A stretch of DNA of 64,000 bases from Entoloma clypeatum (taxonomy: Eukaryota; Basidiomycota; Agaricomycetes; Agaricales; Entolomataceae), in the NCBI GenBank assembly GCA_963565915.1, contig OY751495.1:4030001-4094000 (forward strand). Reading direction: 5' to 3'. Position numbers and translations under genes: made by a program. Within the stretch, counting starts at the first letter, position 1. Every line of letters starts with the position of its first letter. Under the pieces are notes generated by a model. The model made no database searches and had not been told where the DNA came from. It was given only the letters and a program-made list of their open reading frames with translations. Positions 53,469-63,486 of the stretch are shown piece by piece.

Positions 53469-54335
53469 TTAATCGGACCCTTCGGGAAAATCCTTCTCGT
53501 CGGCTTCTAAGATTGTTGTTTCATCATTTTCAGCATCTTCCTCGGACACCTTCCTAACCCTTCCAGAGTTCTTCTTCGGCTTGCGGCAGTTGCGCGCGAT
53601 ATAGCCTTCTTGGTCACAGTTGAAACATTTGCGACCATCTTTCTTCTTTGGAGCGCTACAGTCTTTAGCCAGATGACTGAAGCGTTGACAGTTGTAGCAA
53701 CAGGCTACTCCTGCTTTGTCAATTTCCATGGCTTTGCCCTGACCACCATAAGTGGTACCCGATCCGGTGCGCATGTCGCCGCCACCTCGGATGACCAGTG
53801 CGTGTCCTTCCATCTGTTGTCCCTTGTTTTGGATCTCCTTTGCGTAATTGGTGTACGTCTTGCCATCGCTGGCCACTTGTTCAGAGATTCTGCGGTTGAC
53901 GTTTTTCTCCAGGATGTATTTCCCAGTTTCTTCGCCAAGGTTTGACAGTTTCAAGAGTTCTTCAAATTCATCCAAGAATTCATCAACAGTGCGTTTCTCT
54001 TGTTTCAGGACTTCGAGTCTCGCTTTGGCAGCGACCGACTTGTTGGCGATGGAGAATCGTGTGGCGATATCATCGGAAAAACCTAGCCAGGTGATGTTCT
54101 CGTTGTCAACGGCAAGAGCGTCTAACTTGTTACTGGCCCAGTGCCTGCCGGACCCTTCCATCATGCGGGATAGTACCGCAAGAATCTTCTGATTGTCTGT
54201 GAGGCTCTTTTGGAACCTGATGTATAGTTTGGTGGCTTTCCACCACTCGTCAAAGGTGTATCTGTCCTTGAACATCCCAGGATCCTTGATGATCTTGGAT
54301 GTATCCATTGTTTGTACAGCCGGAGCTTCTGCCAT
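53469..54335 (-). CDS. G2-2 gag, two zinc knuckles
   Basis: Identical by eye in protein sequence to the G2-1 gag (MAEAPAVQT start, two CCHC knuckles, FPEGSD end). Here the same frame is open upstream to 54662 (AHFTTEEQQTEYNRWARNER, DEFTFDSAQSD) but without an ATG, so either gag starts at 54335 or the longer form uses a non-ATG start or frameshift. Confidence 0.88.
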   Translation of the reverse strand: MAEAPAVQTMDTSKIIKDPGMFKDRYTFDEWWKATKLYIRFQKSLTDNQKILAVLSRMMEGSGRHWASNKLDALAVDNENITWLGFSDDIATRFSIANKSVAAKARLEVLKQEKRTVDEFLDEFEELLKLSNLGEETGKYILEKNVNRRISEQVASDGKTYTNYAKEIQNKGQQMEGHALVIRGGGDMRTGSGTTYGGQGKAMEIDKAGVACCYNCQRFSHLAKDCSAPKKKDGRKCFNCDQEGYIARNCRKPKKNSGRVRKVSEEDAENDETTILEADEKDFPEGSD

Positions 54336-54658
54336 GTCTAGAGTCTGCGGAGGAGAAGAGGAGTCGGGTTGTTGGGATGAAGATGGGGTTTGGGATACAG
54401 GTAAGGATTGAAAATGAGTCCCTGTTCTAGGCGTCTGTTTGATGTCTGACTGCGCGGAGTCAAAAGTAAATTCATCAGGGGACTCGTTGGCGGAATCGGT
54501 GGCAAAACGTTCAGAGTATTTCCTCTGTAAATCTCTAAGGAATCTCTGTTCCTGCGCGTCTGTTGGTCTCGAGAAGGGGTCAAGTCTCTCGTTTCGTGCC
54601 CAGCGGTTGTACTCGGTCTGTTGTTCTTCAGTGGTGAAGTGGGCGTAGATCTGCTGCT

Positions 54659-55063
54659 TCAAGTAAGATGTGATGATGTGGCTCTGGGATGTCTCGATGT
54701 GAGCATCCTAATCAATTTTCTGATAACGGTTGTCTGGACACCGATAAACTCTCTGATCTCTGTGATCCGACCTGTCTGAGGTCCTTCTTGAACGCGAAAG
54801 CTTTCGAGTTCGTTCTGTCGGGCGTTGTAACGTGCGATCTGGTGTTGCCGAGCAAGATGGATGCTCTCTGCTATCTCGCCATGGGGGCGATGCTCGTCGT
54901 TGTCTAGTTCTTCGTCAAGCACCTGCTGTAGGATGCGACGGATCTCCGATTCGATGTACTGCTGGATGAGTGTAAAATCGATACTGTCTCGAGGACTTAG
55001 CTCCTCCTGTCGGGCTTCTGGCGTGCTGAATGGGTTACTGGTAAAGTCTTCAAAGAAGCACAA
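54659..55063 (-). other. open leader frame of G2-2 upstream of gag
   Basis: About 134 codons with helical, charged sequence (QQYIESEIRRILQQVLDEEL, RQHQIARYNARQNELESF) ending LTSRHPRATSSHLT. It lacks an ATG near its start and overlaps the upstream extension of gag by a few bases in another frame. It could be an old N-terminal part of Gag separated by a frameshift. Missing from G2-1. Confidence 0.45.
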
Positions 55064-55113
55064 CGTCTTGACTCGTCTGGTAGTTGCTCTCTTCGCTCTG
55101 GGCGAACCTAACG

Positions 55114-55124
55114 AGATTTAGCAA
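55114..55124 (-). other. self-priming-type primer site, G2-2
   Basis: TTGCTAAATCT (minus) two bases inside the 5' LTR, pairing with the inferred RNA start ending at 55209; TATATAAG (minus) at 55236-55243 is 34 bp ahead. Confidence 0.65.
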
Positions 55125-55126
55125 CT

Positions 55127-55514
55127 TGTTATGCTTAACAAACCGTTCCAAGGTTCGGGCAGAGTATGCAGGAAGTGGAAAGGCGAAGAGCAAAGTGATT
55201 GCTAAATCTAAGGAATGTAGCTATGGTACATGGGGCTTATATAGTACTGGCTACGAGCGGTAGCGAGTGAGTCAGTAGCTGCGGAAGGCAGTGCGGATGA
55301 GTCAGTAACTGCGGAAAGGCAGTGCGAAGTGAGTCAGACGACTGCGGACTGAGTAATCTCTACTGCGGAGTGCGAGTCAGCGCGGGAGCGAAGTATACTA
55401 AAGGAGAATGGTAGAGTAAAGGTAAATGAATAAGCGGTCCGATGAGTCAAAGAAATAACGAAGGTACAATGCATGGGAAAAGTGCGTAGCATACAAACCG
55501 GTAAGTCCGTAACA
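55127..55514 (-). repeat. 5' LTR of G2-2 (promoter LTR)
   Basis: 388 bp with several TGAGTCA motifs in U3 and a TATATAAG box. Confidence 0.92.
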
Positions 55515-55519
55515 CAACA

Positions 55520-56091
55520 TGTCTCAAATATTGTGCTACGTATGATTATTTCTTGAATGAAAAAAAAAACACCTCTTTCTATGTGGCATGTAAAGAGTGT
55601 CCAAAATCTATAGAAATATTGAGCACTACACAACACTATGAGACTACCATACTATGGTGCTACCAGGTTTCTGTACTACAGTGTTATGGTACTATGATGT
55701 TACAAAGCTATAGTGCTTTAGTGCTACATTGCTATGCCTGCTAGTGAGGTTACTACAGAGTGCTATGGCTGCTATGGATGTGAGTGTGTTTGCTATGATT
55801 TGCTACCAGCCACAGGACCACTTTGCTGATGAAAGACAAGGTATATGCTACATGCAGCTCTGTAAAAGCTCTGTGCAGAGGCTCCACAGCCCCAATGGCA
55901 TCTTTTGCAGACCTACACAGACCCTCTACATCTTCATAGACCTCCATAATATGACTTGCAGCCATGCAGAGCTATCAAATCTCAAATACAGTTTGAATAC
56001 TTCATTTTATTAGATGTAACAAAAATGATATCTTTGAGAATGAAAGATATATTCAATTTCCATGCTATGATAACTGACAACACAATAGTAT
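55520..56091. other. AT-rich stretch with TGCTATG-type repeats, no gene
   Basis: TGCTATG, GTGCTAC and CTATGG motifs repeat at about 55640-55800, inverse in sense to those at 36926-37112. The rest is AT-rich without a recognisable protein. Confidence 0.45.
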
Positions 56092-57362
56092 TGTCTGTCC
56101 CTCACCTGCATATTGTACATCTCGTCCCTCGCAGTCCCCGCCTGCACTGTGCGTGTGTTGGTGTTCTTGTGTCCCTCGCCCACCTGTCATCCCTCTCGAG
56201 CGCGCCGTCCCATGTACACCTTCTGCTGTCCTTGCATCTGCATGGGTGTCCCACCATTCTCACATGTCCCCCGTCGATTCTTGTCCATGCCACGCCGTTT
56301 TCGTGTCTCCCGCCGTTCTCAGGTGTTTCGTGAGTGGTATGACATGACGTGAATGGCAGGGTGTTTACCTTTAGTGTGTTCTGCACCATTATCTTGTGTG
56401 TGCGCCCCCCGTTTCTCACGGGTCCTGTCCGTCGCATATCCCGCAGTTCTGGTTCTCGCGTCTGATGGCGTGTCCCGCCGTTTCTCGGGTGTATCATGAG
56501 TGGTCTGATGTGAGGTGAAGGCTGTGGTGCTTACCTATATGTGGCCTTCGTGTCCCTCATGTGAACAGAGGGAGGAGGCATCGACGAGGGATGGAATGCA
56601 GTGGAGGGAGGTGATGCCAGATGGGGGAAGGCAAGAAGTTGAAGTTGACGTGGGGCCAGCTATTGATATACTTGGCAGGTTCCGGGCTCAGGTGATGATA
56701 AAACATCGGAACTTGCCGAACTTGGCAACAGCTGACCACACCGTCCCTCCCTCCTCCCTCCTTCCACACAAAGGCCATGGTGGCCACGTATAGGTAAGCA
56801 CCATGGCATTTATCTCATGTCAGACCACTCATGACACACCCGAGAACAGCGGGACACACCATCAGATGCGAGAACCGTGGGGATATGCGACGAATGGGAC
56901 AGGACATGCGAGAAACGGGGGGCGCACGACACACGATAACGGCGCAGAACACACTAAAGGTAAGTACCCCGCCATTCACGCCACGCCATACCACTAACGG
57001 CGCACGACATGCAATAACGGCGCAGGGCACGCGATAACGGCAGGACACATGCACCATGCAGATGCAAGGATGGTAGAAGGTGCACGAGGGATGGCGCACT
57101 CAAGAGGGAGATGGGAGATGGGCAGATGAGAGACATGAGAAGCACATGCACGGTGCGGCGGGGACTGCGAGGAACAATGCAGTTGTGGCCAGACAGGCGC
57201 CCCGCACAGATACAAGGACAGCCAAAGGCACACGACAGATGGCGGGCTCGTGAGGGAGAGGGATGACGGGCAGGCTCGGGACATGAGAAACGCCAGCACA
57301 TGCGCGGTGCAGGTGGGGACTGCGAGGGATGAGAGGTACGACGGGTGGGTGAGACGGAGACA
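56092..57362. repeat. foldback palindrome FB3, uninterrupted
   Basis: Outer ends TGTCT at 56092 and its inverse at 57358-57362. The left block TCCCTCGCAGTCCCCGCCTG (56126-56145) pairs with CAGGTGGGGACTGCGAGGGA near 57310-57330. Inner boxes are CTTACCTATATG near 56530-56541 and CGTATAGGTAAG near 56788-56799. The midpoint is about 56727, where GGCAGGTTCCGG and CGGAACTTGCC form the core hairpin. Both arms are made of short degenerate repeats. It is the only uninterrupted copy in the window. Confidence 0.75.
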
Positions 57363-57635
57363 TTTTCTCGTACATTTTTCATGTTGTAGCACTTATTCAA
57401 TCAAAATTTTCCAACCCGTTTTTTTTGTGAATTCCTGTATCATATTATCATGTTTCTATAAAGGTGTTGTAAAGGGTTTCTAGTTACTTTTACAGAGCTC
57501 TGTATTCCCTTAAGATCTATATATGACTCTATAGAAACTGTATCACCTACCAGCTCTGGAAAGACCTTCAAATTTTACACTTCATCTCTAAAGATCTTCA
57601 AAGCTTAAATTTGGCCCCAACAGTGCTGCAAAGAG
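57363..57635. other. AT-rich flank, no gene seen
   Basis: Between FB3 and Copia C. Nothing recognised. Confidence 0.4.
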
Positions 57636-57640
57636 CTGCA
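57636..57640. repeat. 5-bp target-site duplication (Copia C)
   Basis: CTGCA at 57636-57640 and 63482-63486. Confidence 0.92.
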
Positions 57641-57951
57641 TGTTGAAACTTTTCCCATCACGTAGATTAGATTAGATTAGATTATATCACGTGACCTTTA
57701 CACATCTTCGATTACATACTTATTTGGTTGGTACAAACAGTAGTACGGTATATAAGACCAGGAAACTGTTAATATCAACAAGTTGTCTCTTGACTCTTAA
57801 CCGCCTCCATCGCTCTTACCAGCCTCAACCACTCTCACCAGCCTCACCCTCTCAAACCTATGTAAGTGGTCAGAACGGTATCGTAGAGTACTTCCACTGT
57901 AGCCGGTTGCTTCAGTACACTTGCGGCTAGCGCCCAGGTGGAACTTCAACA
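57641..57951 (+). repeat. 5' LTR of Copia C
   Basis: Same plan as copy B (GATTA array, TCACGTGA, TATATAAG) with scattered differences. Confidence 0.95.
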
Positions 57952-57965
57952 GGTTATGGGCCCCG
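57952..57965 (+). other. primer-binding site, Copia C
   Basis: GGTTATGGGCCCCG, matching the initiator tRNA-Met anticodon arm. Confidence 0.75.
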
Positions 57966-58314
57966 GATAGCAGAGGGACTTGGGAAATGCTGGCAACAGC
58001 GAGTACCTGCCCACTCTACCCTGGTTGGCGAAGAACCGATCGAAAGATCTAGGTTCTGAGTCTTACTTCTTCACATATGAACCTGGGAACGTCATTACGA
58101 CAAGTACCTGTCATGAGACGTCCCTAAGGGGATTGACCTAGTACACTCCATGTGGAAACGTTGATCACACCTTATACGTTTCTGACATATAAAGGGTTTT
58201 CCCGTGACCGCTATTCCTAAAGGGAATATGTCATAAGGAATCATTTAATTGTTTTCTTGAATCATATTCATAACACATCACTGATTGGGAACCCTTTCTT
58301 AGATTCATCTAAAA

Positions 58315-61300
58315 ATGTCTACCTCTCGCTCCGCCCTCGACTCCATCGCCATCTTCGACGGCATCGACTACCAAAGTTGGGCCGAAAAAATGAAGTCATA
58401 TCTTCTCCATCAAGGAGTCTGGCGCCTCGTATCCGGCGACATTGAGCGCCCCGACATCAAGGACTTTACGGTCACGGTCTCCACCCCTGCCTCAGCCACT
58501 TCGACATCTGCGACTCAACCTCCGGCGGTCACTATCACTGTCGACCATCCCGCCTTCGCCAAGGAAAAGAAGGCCTGGATCAGAGACGACGACATGGCTC
58601 AGGGTTCCATCCGTCTCAAAGTCTCCGAAGCAATCAGGAGGCACATCAAGGACGCCTCAACCTCAAAGGAAGCTTGGACATCGTTGAAAGACGCGTATTC
58701 AAAGGTCTCCCCCGCCACCATTTTTGGCGACTTCAAGGCTGCTGCCTCCTTCAAGCTCTCGGGTCGCGACCCCGTACCGGAAATCGAGCGCCTCGGATCA
58801 CTCTTCGCTCGCCTCAGCGACGCGAAGTTCATCGTGCCTGATCTGATGCAGGCTATGATCCTGGCGAGTGCCATCCCTGACGCTTGGTCGTCTCTCTCCA
58901 CCGCCCTCTTCCAGGTCTACGATGCCGATGACTTCACGTGGCAGGCCGTTGCCGACAGCATCGTATCAGAGTACAGGCGCAAGTATGCAATTGGGTCTAC
59001 TCGGGCGTCCAACGAGCAGGCCCGGAAAATCTCCGGGACCAAGCGAAAGGGGCAAGACCCCAAATGGGAAAAGCAAACAGTGCCGAGTACCTCGCATAAC
59101 AATGCTGACGAGCAGCCTAACTCGACCGACCCAAGTACCGCTTCTGAAAAGAAGAAGGGAAAGGGACGCTGGCGCAACCAGAAGAAACGCGCCAACAACG
59201 CAGACAACGAGTCCGACCAAGCCGAGGAAATGGTCGAGTTCATCGCACCAGCCATTGAGCACATCCCTCGTCGTCCTGCTCCTTGTCCCCTTCCTCCTCG
59301 TCAACGTGCCCCTTGCCCTCTCCCTCCTCGTCATGCACCTACCTTCACCACTGTAACGGGCCGCGGGAAAACTACGAGTACCGCGCAGCCTGAATCGGAG
59401 AAAATGCAGTCTCTCCTGCAACGCATGAACCCGCCTCCTTCTCAGTACACCGGGCTTCCCTCAGGAAAGCCGTCTGTGTGGAAAAAGAATGAGAGGGTGC
59501 GAAGACTCGCCCGAGAGATCGGTGCTCAACCCTCTGGGTCAAACCTCCGTATCTTAGATACCATCATTCCTGACATCGACGAAAGGCCGGCTAAACAGCG
59601 TCGCGTAGCCCCGTCGATAGAAGAATCGCTGAAAATGATGGACATCGACCAGGAACGGATGGGGACGGATGTATTTGAGGACGAGATTGAACTTGACGGT
59701 TCGTCAGAACATTTTCTCAAACCTTACCAATTGCGGAATGCTAATAATACCTCTCAACAGACGTATGATATATTAGCCAGTACCAGTACAGAGTGCGTAG
59801 ATCACATTAGCAGTGATCTACACAAAAAATATATTAAACATTTCGCCTCTTGTACACATTGTAAGGAAAAAGAACGTGCACAATGGATATTAGATTCCGG
59901 TGCCTCTCTACACTTTACGCATGAGTTCAAAGACTTCGCATACTATAGACCTCTCACGGTCAAGCGATTCGTCCAAACTGCTGCTAAAGGAAAGAAACTG
60001 GAAATACTCGGAGTTGGGGCCGTTCCAGTACGGCACACCCTAAATGGGGAAGTTAAAACCCATCTTCTCAGACCGGTATTCTACATCCCGGACATGGACA
60101 CACGCCTATTGTCCTTAGGCGTCTTTCTTAACCATGGTTACAAAGTAGACGGGACTCGTGGAGAAATCAACATCTCCAAAGGGCTGAGCAAAATCCAGTT
60201 TACCCCTCACATCCTTGGTCAAACCATTTACTGGTTAGACACTGAAATACGCTATGATCAGATCCATGCGATCTCAAGCGAAATCACTGTCGAAACATGG
60301 CACAAGCGTCTTGGTCACCCAAATGATCAAGCGCTCCGAAAGATTCCCACCAGTACCAAAGGGGTACCTGAAACACTAGTACGTGAAAAATCACAGGAAA
60401 GTTGCACAGGCTGCCTCAAAGGGAAAATGCCTAATCAATCATATCCAAATTCGATAACAAGGGCAACAAAAACCTTTGATCTGATCCATTCCGATCTTAA
60501 ACAAATATCCACGGCATCATACCACAAATATAAATATTTCCTTACGTTTTTGGACGATTTTTCATCCCACGTCTGGGTCGTCTTGCTTAGGAAGAAGTCG
60601 GATGCTGTCATGGCACTACGACAATTCCTTGCGATGATCCAGAATCAATTCGCCGCCACTCCTAAGAAATGGCGAGTTGATGGAGGTGGAGAATTTAACA
60701 AATACAAGGATGTACTTGCCGATCATGGAATTCTGATCGACGTCACGCTCCCGTATCAGCACCAGCAGAATGGTCGAGCAGAACGGATAAATCGAACCCT
60801 GTGGGAGAAATCTCAGGCCTTGCGCTTCGACGCGTGCTTACCACCTATGTGGTGGGAATTCTGTTTGGAACATGCAGCTTTTCTCTACAACAGAACCCCC
60901 ATGCAGCGTCTCGAATGGAATACCCCTTACTTCAGGGTGACCAATGAGATCCCCGATATGTCAAGCATCAGAGTCTTCGGATGTCAGGCATATGTGTATA
61001 TCCCAAAAGAAAAACGTAGAAATTCCCTGGAGTCTAGATCTCGATTGATGATTTATCTCGGATCAAAGCCAGGGGTCAAAGGATACCGTTTCATGGATCC
61101 TGAGACTAATACAATTTTCATGGGTGGGAAAGCTATCTTTGATGAAAGCAAGTACCCAAGATGCCACATCGACCCTTTGCCAGAGAACCATCCAGAAATG
61201 GAAAACCCAGAACCGGCTGATGAGTTTGAGGACCTCATCCCCGGAAACGATGACAATGACAGTCATTACGAAAAACCTCACGACCCTGTTCCCACTGGAC

Positions 61301-63105
61301 AGGATCACCCTGAATCAGACGATGATTTGCCGCGTAGCGAACCCGATGACGAGCCACGAGTACCCACTCCAGAGCCCGAGCAAGTACCAGATCGACCGAT
61401 CAGGGAACGACGAGTTCGGAGAATGCCAGACAGCATCTATGGGGAAGACACCCCTGCTTCTGATCTTGAAAAAATGGATCGAAGACGTAGACTGGGCGGT
61501 CAAACGGCATGGATGAACGATCTCCTAATGGAGGCAATCTCCATCCAAGTAGGCATCATCGAAATGTCACACAAAGACATATACTCTCTTCCGAACAAAG
61601 AAGATTGGTATGCGGCAGAACGAAAAGAGCTAGACATGCTCAAAAGCCGCGGGGTGATCACGGAGTTAGTACCCCTACCTACAGGGAGGAAAGCTCTAAG
61701 GAACAAATGGGTTTACAACGAAAAATCCGACGGGCGTTTGAAAGCGCGCCTTGTTGCAAAAGGTTTCTCACAGGTAGAAGGGATTGACTTCGATCAGATC
61801 TTCTCACCAGTAGTGAGATACGAGACAGTCCGATTGATTCTGGCATTGACAGCCCTTGAAGGGTGGTTCATGACACTCTTGGACGTCTCAGCAGCCTTCC
61901 TCTATGGAACACTCCGTGAGGTAATTTACATGCGACAGCCTGAGGGCTACATAGTAAAAGGGAAAGAAAACCTCGTGTACCGACTATACAAAGCCCTATA
62001 CGGACTCAAGCAGGCCGCATTAGCCTGGTGGAGGGAACTCGATTCCTCCATGAAAAAGCTCGGCTTTGCCCGGCTTCACTCCGATGCGGGAGTTTTCATT
62101 CACACAAGTACCAAAGGGGAAACTGTGATCACCGTCATTTATGTCGATGACTCTGCTTTTCTTGGCACAAACCGGGAATACACGCTGGAAAAGAAGAAGG
62201 CCTTCATGACAACATGGGAATGTAGGGATCTAGGCCACCTAGTCCCTGATGGGGAACCAAAAGAATTTCTCTCTATCCAAATAAGGCAACGTGGGAAGCG
62301 GATCTTCATTGATCAAGTACCCTACCTTGAGAAAATTCTCGCACGCATGGGGATGAGCGAATCTAATGCCACCCATACCCCACTCCCGACGGGCTACAAA
62401 CCCATGAAGTCTGAAGATGAACCCAATGCGGAACTCAGATCCAAGTACCAATCCGTCATCGGGTCACTATTGTACTTAATGATCGGGACAAGACCCGACA
62501 TTTGTTTCGCCGTAATCAAAATGTCCCAATTCTCCGCAAACCCTACCAAACGCCATTTAGAAGTGGCAAGGGATATTTGCAGGTATTTGAAGGCGACAAA
62601 AAATTACGCGATCATGTACGATGGTGATTCTGGGAAAGGAATCTACGCATTCACAGACTCCGATTGGGCGTCAGACGAAAACACCAGGAAGTCCACCACT
62701 GGTTACTTCATATCGCTGGCATCTGGAGCAGTAACATGGGTTTCATCGGCGCAAAAAACCATTGCCCTCTCTTCCACGGAAGCAGAATACATGGCGCTAT
62801 CAGATTGCAGTCGCGCAGTGACATGGCTTAGAAGCATGCTTGCCGAACTTGGGATGCAGATCGGATCAGTCCCGATCTATGGAGATAACAATGGCTCCGT
62901 CTTTATCGCATCCAACCCTGTAACTGAAAAGCGGTCCAAGCACATTGACGTGCGATTCCACTTCGTCAGAGAAAAAGTATCCGAAGGCATCATTACGGTC
63001 GAATTCATCGAAGGAGTGAATAACCCTGCAGACCTTTTAACTAAGAATCTGGGGAAAGTCCTCTTTAGCAAGTTTATCCCGTACTTTGGATTACTTAAAA
63101 ACTAG
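58315..63105 (+). CDS. Copia C gag-pol polyprotein, 1596 residues
   Basis: Same domain order as copy B and all motifs intact: ILDSGASLHFT, HKRLGHPND, LIHSDLK, RVDGGGEF, NGRAERINRT, LLDVSAAFLYGT, VIYVDDSAFLG, FTDSDWASD, HIDVRFHFVRE. It differs by an extra proline-rich insert in gag (RRPAPCPLPPRQRAPCPLPP, from a short tandem duplication near 59270-59340) that copy A shares and copy B lacks. No CCHC knuckle in gag. The ATG at 58315 lies about 360 bp after the LTR, as in copy B. Confidence 0.96.
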   Translation: MSTSRSALDSIAIFDGIDYQSWAEKMKSYLLHQGVWRLVSGDIERPDIKDFTVTVSTPASATSTSATQPPAVTITVDHPAFAKEKKAWIRDDDMAQGSIRLKVSEAIRRHIKDASTSKEAWTSLKDAYSKVSPATIFGDFKAAASFKLSGRDPVPEIERLGSLFARLSDAKFIVPDLMQAMILASAIPDAWSSLSTALFQVYDADDFTWQAVADSIVSEYRRKYAIGSTRASNEQARKISGTKRKGQDPKWEKQTVPSTSHNNADEQPNSTDPSTASEKKKGKGRWRNQKKRANNADNESDQAEEMVEFIAPAIEHIPRRPAPCPLPPRQRAPCPLPPRHAPTFTTVTGRGKTTSTAQPESEKMQSLLQRMNPPPSQYTGLPSGKPSVWKKNERVRRLAREIGAQPSGSNLRILDTIIPDIDERPAKQRRVAPSIEESLKMMDIDQERMGTDVFEDEIELDGSSEHFLKPYQLRNANNTSQQTYDILASTSTECVDHISSDLHKKYIKHFASCTHCKEKERAQWILDSGASLHFTHEFKDFAYYRPLTVKRFVQTAAKGKKLEILGVGAVPVRHTLNGEVKTHLLRPVFYIPDMDTRLLSLGVFLNHGYKVDGTRGEINISKGLSKIQFTPHILGQTIYWLDTEIRYDQIHAISSEITVETWHKRLGHPNDQALRKIPTSTKGVPETLVREKSQESCTGCLKGKMPNQSYPNSITRATKTFDLIHSDLKQISTASYHKYKYFLTFLDDFSSHVWVVLLRKKSDAVMALRQFLAMIQNQFAATPKKWRVDGGGEFNKYKDVLADHGILIDVTLPYQHQQNGRAERINRTLWEKSQALRFDACLPPMWWEFCLEHAAFLYNRTPMQRLEWNTPYFRVTNEIPDMSSIRVFGCQAYVYIPKEKRRNSLESRSRLMIYLGSKPGVKGYRFMDPETNTIFMGGKAIFDESKYPRCHIDPLPENHPEMENPEPADEFEDLIPGNDDNDSHYEKPHDPVPTGQDHPESDDDLPRSEPDDEPRVPTPEPEQVPDRPIRERRVRRMPDSIYGEDTPASDLEKMDRRRRLGGQTAWMNDLLMEAISIQVGIIEMSHKDIYSLPNKEDWYAAERKELDMLKSRGVITELVPLPTGRKALRNKWVYNEKSDGRLKARLVAKGFSQVEGIDFDQIFSPVVRYETVRLILALTALEGWFMTLLDVSAAFLYGTLREVIYMRQPEGYIVKGKENLVYRLYKALYGLKQAALAWWRELDSSMKKLGFARLHSDAGVFIHTSTKGETVITVIYVDDSAFLGTNREYTLEKKKAFMTTWECRDLGHLVPDGEPKEFLSIQIRQRGKRIFIDQVPYLEKILARMGMSESNATHTPLPTGYKPMKSEDEPNAELRSKYQSVIGSLLYLMIGTRPDICFAVIKMSQFSANPTKRHLEVARDICRYLKATKNYAIMYDGDSGKGIYAFTDSDWASDENTRKSTTGYFISLASGAVTWVSSAQKTIALSSTEAEYMALSDCSRAVTWLRSMLAELGMQIGSVPIYGDNNGSVFIASNPVTEKRSKHIDVRFHFVREKVSEGIITVEFIEGVNNPADLLTKNLGKVLFSKFIPYFGLLKN

Positions 63106-63170
63106 ACGAAAGAGTACCTATATGGGAAAAAGTAAGATGTATTTAGAAGTATGTACTAAATATGGGGGGG

Positions 63171-63481
63171 TGTTGAAACTTTTCCCATCACGTAGATTAG
63201 ATTAGATTAGATTATATCACGTGACCTTTACACATCTTCGATTACATACTTATTTGGTTGGTACAAACAGTAGTACGGTATATAAGACCAGGAAACTGTT
63301 AATATCAACAAGTTGTCTCTTGACTCTTAACCGCCTCCATCGCTCTTACCAGCCTCAACCGCTCTCACCAGCCTCACCCTCTCAAACCTATGTAAGTGGT
63401 CAGAACGGTATCGTAGAGTACTTCCACTGTAGCCGGTTGCTTCAGTACACTTGCGGCTAGCGCCCAGGTGGAACTTCAACA
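63171..63481 (+). repeat. 3' LTR of Copia C
   Basis: 311 bp, one difference from the 5' LTR by eye. Confidence 0.95.
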
Positions 63482-63486
63482 CTGCA

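Larger units (their letters stand above)
49784..55514 (-). mobile_element. Ty3/Gypsy G2-2, RT-less, 5731 bp
   Basis: 388-bp LTRs (49784-50171 and 55127-55514) differ at only a few sites by eye. The interior from about 50700 to 54620 is almost identical to G2-1, with the same RT deletion and the same stop, yet the LTRs and the 3' 500 bp are clearly a different subfamily. It retains the 440 bp upstream of gag that G2-1 lacks. Confidence 0.92.
57641..63481 (+). mobile_element. Ty1/Copia retrotransposon copy C, 5841 bp, intact
   Basis: 311-bp LTRs (57641-57951, 63171-63481) with one difference seen by eye (CAACCACTC against CAACCGCTC). Perfect CTGCA duplication, open gag-pol, primer site and 7-G polypurine run (63164-63170). 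Representative of the subfamily that gave most of copy A. Confidence 0.95.
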
